DNA from: Talaromyces rugulosus
Taxonomy: Eukaryota > Ascomycota > Eurotiomycetes > Eurotiales > Trichocomaceae
Assembly: GCF_013368755.1 (NCBI RefSeq)
Contig: NC_049562.1
Coordinates: 5,518,001-5,582,000, forward strand
Length of the DNA stretch: 64,000 nucleotides
Direction of reading: 5' to 3'
This document shows, piece after piece, positions 57,611 to 64,000 of the stretch. A program made the translations under genes and the position numbers. A model generated the notes under the pieces. It was not told the origin of the DNA. It ran no database searches and saw only the letters and a program-made list of their open reading frames with translations. The stretch's first letter is position 1. Each line of letters begins with the position of its first letter.

Positions 57611-59419
57611 TCATGTAGCAAGACCGAATCCACTGTTCAGGAGACTGCTGGATGCCACGAAACTGAAGCCATGGAAGGTGTCTGCGTCATTCACGCTAGC
57701 ATTGGACTCCGAGGACAGGCCAACTTGCTTCAACATATCACTGATCCGGTCGTCGTCGGTTGCCGTCGGACTGAGCGCCAGGTTGGTGAAGTCGGTCGAA
57801 AAGTTCTCTGCCAGAGCAGGGTCCGTGATAAGAGGCTGAATAGGCGCGTCGAGTTCGCGGCGGGCAAGTGCTTTCCAGTCTATCTTGCGGAAAAACCGGT
57901 GTTTCTTGATTGTCTCGATGTCTTTGTGCATATGGTACCCCAGGCGCTTGTGCGGTTCCTTGCGCAGCAGTCGGATGAGCAGGTCTTTGGCGTCCGGTCC
58001 GATGAAATACGGTATTGTCAACTTCTGGCGGACGATCTTCTCTTGGATTTTGGCATGGTTGTTGGCTTTAAATGGCGGCGAGCCCGTCAACAAGTCATAG
58101 CCAAGAGCTCCAAGAGACCACCAGTCGCATGCCTTGCCATATGGTTTGCCTTGGATGACCTCGGGCGCCATGTACTCGATCGTACCCAAAGAAGAGTTGC
58201 ACCGGTCATCTTCGCTGACTGCAACTTTGCTCAATCCAAAGTCGGTGAGCAGAAGATGGCCCTCGGAATCCAAGAGGCAATTCTCCGGCTTGAGATCTCG
58301 ATAAATGACACCAACAGTCTTGTGTAGATGCTCAAGAGCCAGCACCATTTCAGCCATGTAGAATGCGGCGACATCCTCGCTAAACATGCGCTCCACTGCG
58401 AGATGAGTAAACAGTTCTCCACCCTGGGCATACTCTAGAATAAGATACAGTTTCTCATGGTCCTGGAAAGCATAGTAGAGCTTGACGACAAATGGATGAC
58501 GATTGACACTTTCGAGGATCATGCGCTCGGTCTTGGTCTGTTCCACCAACTTCTTATGCACTGTCAAAGAGGCCTTGCGAAACTGCTTCTGCGCATAGAG
58601 TCGGCCCGTGACTTTATGGCGAACGAGCAAAACGGTGCCAAAGGTACCCTTGCCGAGACACATTAAATGATCAAAGTCGCGGCTCGTCATTTTTCGGCAC
58701 AGGTCATTCTGCATGTCGACACCTTTTGGAGAAAAAACAGAGCTCTCCTCGTCGGCGACAGCTTCCTCGCTAATAAAGTCATGGTCGAGAGGAATCTCAT
58801 AGCTAGTCATAACCTCGGTTCTGTCGCTGTCAGACGAAACACTTGCGTTGCTTGAAAGCGAGGGCCCTTTCAGGCCAGCACCGCGCAGAGACTGGTTTTC
58901 AGACAAGCTCAAAGCGTCGAGCTGCAGTTTCAAGGCGCTAATGCCGATAGACGAGTTTGAAGTTGGAATGGGGTTGAGCTGCGGAGACATAACTTGAGAT
59001 CCGGCGGTAGAGAAGTCCGAGTCTTCGTCGCCAGAGGCCATGGGAGTAAACCCTCTCACCGTGGACAACACCGGGGTGTTGTGTCCGACCTCGATATCGG
59101 CCAGACGACGCTGCTGCCTCTTCTTTTTCTTCCGTTGTGCTGATTTCTGGTGGAGGGGTGGCGCCGGGGCGCCGTTTCCAGCAAGAACAGTGTTGCCAGC
59201 AAGTTGTGGGCCATTATTCTTAGGCTCGGGAGGAACAATCGAAGTGCGGGGAGGAGGCTGGGAGGGTTCCGCTTCCATTTCTAGGTCTGACTGGGCACTA
59301 AAGACATCACCCACAGACAAATCTCCAATAGTACATTCCGGTGTAGTACCATTATCCAGGCGGTGCATCTGGTTGGCAAGACGGTGGGCAGACGACGGTC
59401 GGGAAGCTTGGTCGAACAT
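57611..59419 (-). CDS. AGC-family Ser/Thr kinase, S6K/Psk1-like (602 aa)
   Basis: This is a single exon. A disordered N-terminus (about residues 1-245) is followed by the kinase domain: LGKGTFGTVLLVRHK (about 253), the ATP Lys in YAQKQF, VIYRDLKPENCLL (about 370), LTDFGLSK (about 392) and GTIEYMAPEVIQG. The AGC C-tail follows with FSTDFTNLALSP (turn-motif region) and the hydrophobic motif FHGFSF, as in kinases activated by TORC and PDK1. The activation-loop site is NSSLGT where S6K has TFCGT, so the PDK1 site is probably Ser. The best match by eye is fission-yeast Psk1/S6K. Other AGC kinases such as Ypk or Sch9 are less likely, because no C2 domain is seen. Confidence 0.88.
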   Translation of the reverse strand: MFDQASRPSSAHRLANQMHRLDNGTTPECTIGDLSVGDVFSAQSDLEMEAEPSQPPPRTSIVPPEPKNNGPQLAGNTVLAGNGAPAPPLHQKSAQRKKKKRQQRRLADIEVGHNTPVLSTVRGFTPMASGDEDSDFSTAGSQVMSPQLNPIPTSNSSIGISALKLQLDALSLSENQSLRGAGLKGPSLSSNASVSSDSDRTEVMTSYEIPLDHDFISEEAVADEESSVFSPKGVDMQNDLCRKMTSRDFDHLMCLGKGTFGTVLLVRHKVTGRLYAQKQFRKASLTVHKKLVEQTKTERMILESVNRHPFVVKLYYAFQDHEKLYLILEYAQGGELFTHLAVERMFSEDVAAFYMAEMVLALEHLHKTVGVIYRDLKPENCLLDSEGHLLLTDFGLSKVAVSEDDRCNSSLGTIEYMAPEVIQGKPYGKACDWWSLGALGYDLLTGSPPFKANNHAKIQEKIVRQKLTIPYFIGPDAKDLLIRLLRKEPHKRLGYHMHKDIETIKKHRFFRKIDWKALARRELDAPIQPLITDPALAENFSTDFTNLALSPTATDDDRISDMLKQVGLSSESNASVNDADTFHGFSFVASSSLLNSGFGLAT

Positions 59420-60316
59420 GATGCTGAACTCGCGACAACTTCATGGACTGGTGTAATAAACGATGGCTAGGACAGCTCAATTGTCCTATAGAGAGGAAAA
59501 GCCAGATATAAGCTTTGCTGCACAACCCCTTTTGAGAAGAGGAGCGTGAGCGATATGGAAGCTTTTACCGTCCGCCCTTGTTCAGGACGGACTCTCTACC
59601 CCTAGCCACACCACGTCGGGGAAAGGAGCACCCAGCCGGCGAAGGAAAGGAGCGGCGGAAATGAGAGCTTCTTCGAGGTCAGCCGATGCCGGTGCACAGG
59701 CGCCTGCAAAGGTATGCGAGAGTGGTTGATCGATGAGGCTCAAGGGCAGGCCATTTGCAAGGCAATAAGTGAAAATTGACGGTGCGGTTGAAGGATGGCA
59801 CATAGAGAATCGAATCGAGAGAGTCTGGAAAAGCTTGGGGCGTGTTAGTTAGAAGGGAACCAGCCTTGGATATATGAGGAGCCAGGCTTTTCCAAAAGAA
59901 CAAGAACGTACCGGTGGTATTTTGCGGTTGTGTCAGGTCAAGGGCCGAGTCTGCAGGTTGAAACGAAAACGAGGCATTAATCGGGCGGCGTCGGCTTGGC
60001 GCGGAGATCTGCCAGATCCGTCACATCACGTGCGGAGTTCACTGGTCGACGCTTCACACGCATGTCAAGTTTCAACTCAAAATAGTTCACACTTCTTTGT
60101 CTCTCTTGACCTTGCTACAACAGATCACCAGTCTCTACAAACAGCTTGTTGCGGGCAGGCCGGTTTACCCAACGCATAATCCTAACCCTACTAAATGCTG
60201 CTTTGCGCCAATAATATCATTTACAATTCATCAAATGTTACCGTCACATGCTTTTGGTTGTATACAACAGATATAGCCCCCGGCAGGAGTCGCGGGAGAT
60301 TCTTACAAAATCAGAG
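59420..60316. other. promoter and leader of the kinase gene and 3' flank of the FolB gene
   Basis: This 897-bp region has several minus-strand open frames (59582-59803, 59679-59903) ahead of the kinase start. These could be upstream ORFs in a long leader. None carries a recognised motif. Confidence 0.45.
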
Positions 60317-61501
60317 TCAAGTGTAAGGCTCAAGGCCTTCCTTTCTTCTCATATAATCCTGCTGCGCGAAAAAGGCGTGCGATCGCGATATTTCGACTCC
60401 TGCCCTCTCGACAAAGGCCATTGCGCTAGGTTTCTCGACCAACACCGTCACGGCCTGGTTGCCAAAGTCTACCGTCACGATGCGAGCGATAGACGTCGCC
60501 AGGGCTTCGACGGTCTGGTAAGACGTGACTTCCACTCTCTGTATGCCCCCGTCAGCAAGGGGGACTATCGACAGACAAAAAAAAAAGAACTAGTAGCTTA
60601 CCTCGGCTACCACCTTGACCATTTCTTGATAAGTATCGACAACCGTCGAGCCCCATGTAGGCTCACCGGAGCCCTGAAAGACCAGTGTGACAAGGACGCA
60701 CTGCTTCTCGAGTCGCTCGTGAGAGTTGACGCCTAGAATACAATAACAGCGAATGCCTTCAACGCGGAACTCCTGATTCACAACCAGCGTCTGCCTAGCA
60801 CTTTCCACCGCGTCTTCCGCAGAGCCATACGAGGATCGGTCGTACGCCCAGGTCGACACGTTTCGATACTTCAGACCCCCCTCAGCCCGTAAATGCGCGC
60901 CGGGCAGATGCACCGAGACCTCGCACTCGCCAAACGTAGCGTCCAGCGCCTCGGACCCGGCACGCTCATTGATGTTATTGTTGTTGCTACCACTATACGA
61001 ACCACTGCTCAGGCGCCGACTGGCCTGGCTGGCTCGTCTCCGACTCGGCGAGCCCGGATGAACATGAGCCATTCTGCGCACGCCCGCGATCGTTTCATCC
61101 AGCAAGCCGAGCGCGCAGTCTGCAACCAGATCAGCGAGAATGCGCACGTCGTGACCCAGTAAAATGTCCGCTCTCTTTGCAGCAATCTCGGGGCTTGTCG
61201 TCTTTGCCGTAATAGTAGTAGTAGTAGTAGTCGTCACATCCAACGCAACATTCTTGCCCGCATTCTGAATCTCGCTCTCAATGCGACGGTATAGCTTCCC
61301 ATAGTCAATCGACAGCGACACATCATCTGCAGTCGCAGCAGCGATGGCCGACGAGTACGACAGCTTCACGCCCGCTGTGCATGGCTGCGCTTTACCTGCG
61401 CGATGCCATGGATCCGGTCCTGCTGGGAGATGCAGATTGATGTCGCGCAGAAAGACATGATCGACTATCGCCGGCCGAGCCGCGGGGCTGAGATTAGCCA
61501 T
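60317..61501 (-). CDS. stand-alone tandem FolB (dihydroneopterin aldolase-like) protein (373 aa)
   Basis: The model is complement(60317..60538,60602..61501), 374 codons with the stop. Two FolB-type units are visible. The first starts VDHVFLRDINLHLPAG and carries long Thr-, Ser- and Asn-rich inserts. The second starts VEGIRCYCILGVNSHERLEKQ and continues over the intron (ATSIARIVTVDFGNQAVTVLVEKPSAMAF) to the RSHAFF end. FolB enzymes convert dihydroneopterin in folate synthesis. In fungal Fol1 the two FolB units are fused to HPPK and DHPS, which are absent here. The first unit lacks clear catalytic residues, so enzymatic function is uncertain. Confidence 0.8.
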
Positions 61502-62117
61502 TTTTTTTTTTGACGTAAGTTGACAGTAGCTTCAGACGGACAGAAGGCTGTATCTAGCCAGTGTTGACTAGGAACAATGTCTCCGTACCATTCATGCAGT
61601 TAGTTTCAATAGCTTTTCTCGGAAAAAGAAAAAGAGAAGAGAGAACTCGGGGAGCGAAACTGACCGGAGCTGCTGGATTTTGGTCTACGTCAGTCAAGCT
61701 TTCGGCGCCGGGCTTTTGCCCCGCAAATTACGATACATACATAGCTTGATCCGGTCTTTCAAGGTAAAGTACGTAGTTTATTATTTATTGAACGCATATC
61801 AATCCATTTTCTGCGCTGAATACAAATTCATTGGTCATGCCTTCGTTAACTCCAGACTACTTTTCGAAAAAAATTTCCTCCCTCCCGGCTTCGACTATCC
61901 ATCATGACAAAAAAAAAAGCACCAAATAAAGCCCAACATGCTCGAGAGGACTCGAAAAAAAAAAAAGATGATGTCAAGATCGACCTCGCCTAATCAATAA
62001 TCGCTATTCGACGTATCTGTACCCAGTCCATCGTACCAAAGCTATGTAAACTAAACTCTTCTCCCCATTTGTGACTCAAATATATGCAAGAGAGAAGAAA
62101 GATGGCACAAGTCAACT
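61502..62117. other. promoter of the FolB gene and 3' flank of the SR protein gene
   Basis: No gene is recognised. A poly-T run directly upstream of the FolB start and several poly-A stretches occur. Confidence 0.45.
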
Positions 62118-63703
62118 CTACCAGTATGGACGACGATCATAGGCTGCATAATCACCGCGTGGCGGACTGCGCGGTCGGCCATACGGTCTTCCTGCAAAAT
62201 AAGGGTCGTCGTAATGGCGAGGCGGCGGTGGCGGCGGTGGTGGTCTTGTGTCGTAGGGGTCATCATATGGGCGTCTTGGAGGAGGATAGTCTTCGATGCG
62301 GGGACGAGGAGGTGTGCGTCGCCCGTAACCATCCCGGTCGTAATAGTCGCGGCGAAGTGCTTGTGGGGAGCGTTCACGATAGTGGCCTCGAGGACTATAC
62401 CCACGCGGAGGGCCACGTCGGTCGTAGTCGTCGACAGGAGGATATCCACGGCGCGGCGGTGACCGTGAGCGATAAGGGTCTCGCGCCGGGGGTCGCTCTT
62501 CGGCGGGCTGGATCTAAAAGGGGTGAGAAAGAGAATCGTCACAAGTGGGGGGGAAAAAAAGTCCAACGTACGTCAGCAACAGAGGTGACCCGAGAGCCTT
62601 TTAGTTCTCTGCCATCAAGCTTTTCGACAGCGGTTTTGAGGTCGGAAGCCGATTCAAACTCGACAAACCTAAGTCCAAGTTCAGCATTTTTTATATCGAA
62701 CAGATTTCTTGCAAGTACGGCGCTTACCCTCTACCGTCGCGCTCACGAGTAGTCTCAGAGTAAACTACATCAAGACCCGACTGGCGAGCAAAGTCTTTAA
62801 GATCCTGGAAGCAGTCGAATGTCAACTTTGCTGTTTCTAGTACTAGTGTTTTTGAGTACCTACCTGCCAGCTAGTCTCGGACGGAAGACCAGAAACTTGC
62901 ATGCGGAAAACTGTGCGACGAGGTCTGGGAGCGTTGTTGAACCTATCTGAAGGCCCATTGAAGGTTTCCTTGTGACGAGGTCCGCGTGCAAATTGAACGG
63001 TCAGACGTTCTCCTTTGAAATCGCTGCCATCTGTGGGTATTTGTTAAAATCCAAGGCTTCATACGAAACGGAGGCGCAGGTCATATATAGTACGTACGAA
63101 ACGCTACGATAAAGAAAACATCTTGTTAGCATGGCAATCACTTTAGGGGGAAATTTCTAAAAGGGGAAAAAAAAACCTACCGGGAACAACGTCGCGGGCG
63201 TCCAAGGCATCTTCGTACTCGATGAAACCAAAGCCGCTCATCAACTTAATCTCTGTGATCTTGCCGGAGCCATGGGTGCTAAAATGTTCTTCGATATCCT
63301 GTTTGTTCACTGGAAGGAACGGAGCACCCGGAGGGGGGCGCCATTGAAACGTCAGCTCTTGGTGGCCTAACGTGTGATCCAGGAAGAATGCGGAATTGCC
63401 CAGTCAAAGCCATGGAAGGTTAAGGAGATATCGTCTTCGGCCATGGACCTGTACAAAAAAAAATATAAAAAAAGTCCGATATCTTCCTAACCACGAGCCA
63501 GGGGATTTTGTGGGGGGAGGTCCGAGAAGACGAAAGGAGATGAACGTATCCAAAAGAAAAGGTATGATGAAGAATGGGCGCTAGACACAAGGGGAGAATC
63601 CGACTAGCAATGGCGGAATCTCTGGGTAGACTGGTGTGAAAGCCTGCGTACCGTTACGGGGAAGATTCCCAAGATAAAGCCGTGTGGACGAAACCTCACT
63701 CAT
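62118..63703 (-). CDS. srp1: SR-type splicing/RNA-binding protein, Srp1-like (307 aa) with a 6-nt exon
   Basis: The model is complement(62118..62513,62572..62668,62728..62804,62864..63030,63098..63103,63181..63309,63652..63703), 308 codons with the stop. RRM1 reads RLYLGNLPRNVNKQDIEEHF (RNP2) and SGFGFIEYED (RNP1). The junction VVP-AFHGSDFKGERL requires a 6-nt exon, CGTTTC (63098-63103), flanked by GTAGGT..CGTAG and GTACGT..CACAG. RRM2 reads FRMQVSGLPSETSWQDLKDF and GRGFVEFES. The C-terminus is Arg/Tyr/Pro/Asp-rich (YRSRSPPRRG). It is a nuclear splicing or mRNA-export factor. The first intron (342 nt) is far longer than the others. Confidence 0.9.
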
Positions 63704-64000
63704 GGCTGGAGACTGAAGACTGTGACCTGTGGAAGGCTCAAGCTGTCGGGTATTCGATGAAACCTGCGCGCCGAGGATGGATCAAATGGAGGCTAAGGGA
63801 AGAATGATACAAGGCTCGCAAAGCTGTTGTTGCTGGCGTCGAAGTGAGCTATACTCACCCCGGCTCTGGGAGAAAAGCCACAAACTCCTCGAGGCGGGCC
63901 GTGGGCGGCAGGGACTGACACTGGTGGCGATGCTGCAGATAGCCACTGCGGGAAACAAGCTCGTGCTAATATTGATGGAGAAAGACAGGGACGGTGTTTC
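63704..64000. other. upstream region of the SR protein gene
   Basis: This is the 5' leader and promoter side of srp1, running to the window edge. No further gene is recognised. Confidence 0.45.

Noticed and set aside
57671..58327. 218-codon plus-strand frame under the kinase gene
   Set aside because: Antisense of kinase-domain codons; no independent promoter or motif.
60170..60200. CCTAACCCTA as a telomere-like repeat
   Set aside because: Only one and a half units occur, so it is not a telomeric array.
62084..62752. 222-codon plus-strand frame under the SR gene
   Set aside because: Low-complexity antisense of the Arg/Tyr/Pro-rich tail; the minus-strand model explains the sequence.
1..64000. 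CRISPR array, rRNA genes or a polyketide/NRPS backbone gene
   Set aside because: No regularly spaced direct repeats, no rRNA-like sequence and no such large enzyme are present; the genome is fungal.

Overview
The window is nuclear DNA of a filamentous ascomycete, most likely from the Eurotiales (Aspergillus/Penicillium type). The evidence is short 45-120 nt introns with GTAAGT-like donors, intron-bearing tRNA-Pro genes, a GH79 enzyme, Zn2Cys6 regulators, and Ty3/Gypsy retrotransposons full of RIP-type C-to-T/G-to-A changes. Gene models below were assembled by hand from splice signals and frame continuity. Exon sums are multiples of three in every intact model given.

The window has two parts. 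The left part (about 1-28,400) is accessory-like. It holds two convergent tRNA-Pro genes, a decayed GIY-YIG-domain gene, a compact group of P450 / RTA1-like / MFS / Zn2Cys6 regulator genes (3.5-10.6 kb), and an 11.3-kb nest of LTR retrotransposons (11,480-22,757). The nest consists of an outer minus-strand element, an inner plus-strand element inside it, and a young solo LTR in the outer chromodomain. The nest splits a small reading frame that stays in frame across the target duplication. To its right are a GH79 glycosidase pseudogene, a Crinkler-like P-loop NTPase/REase-fold protein (24,906-26,727), and a short-chain dehydrogenase.

The right part (28.4-64 kb) is dense conserved core genome: NOT1 (CCR4-NOT scaffold), seipin, a SurE-TTL fusion (PBY1 type), an HMT1-type ABC half transporter, a conserved RS/acidic protein of unknown function, PEX14, NDC80, a probable mitochondrial protein of about 1,020 aa, a large Zn2Cys6 regulator, an S6K-like AGC kinase, a stand-alone tandem FolB protein, and an SRP1-type SR protein. 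PEX14 needs a 7-nt exon and SRP1 a 6-nt exon to keep the reading frame. PEX14 also has a GC-AG intron.

The most unusual items are the NTPase-nuclease gene next to the RIP-affected transposon nest, the opposite mutation polarity within the LTR pairs, the two microexons, and the reading frame interrupted by the nest.
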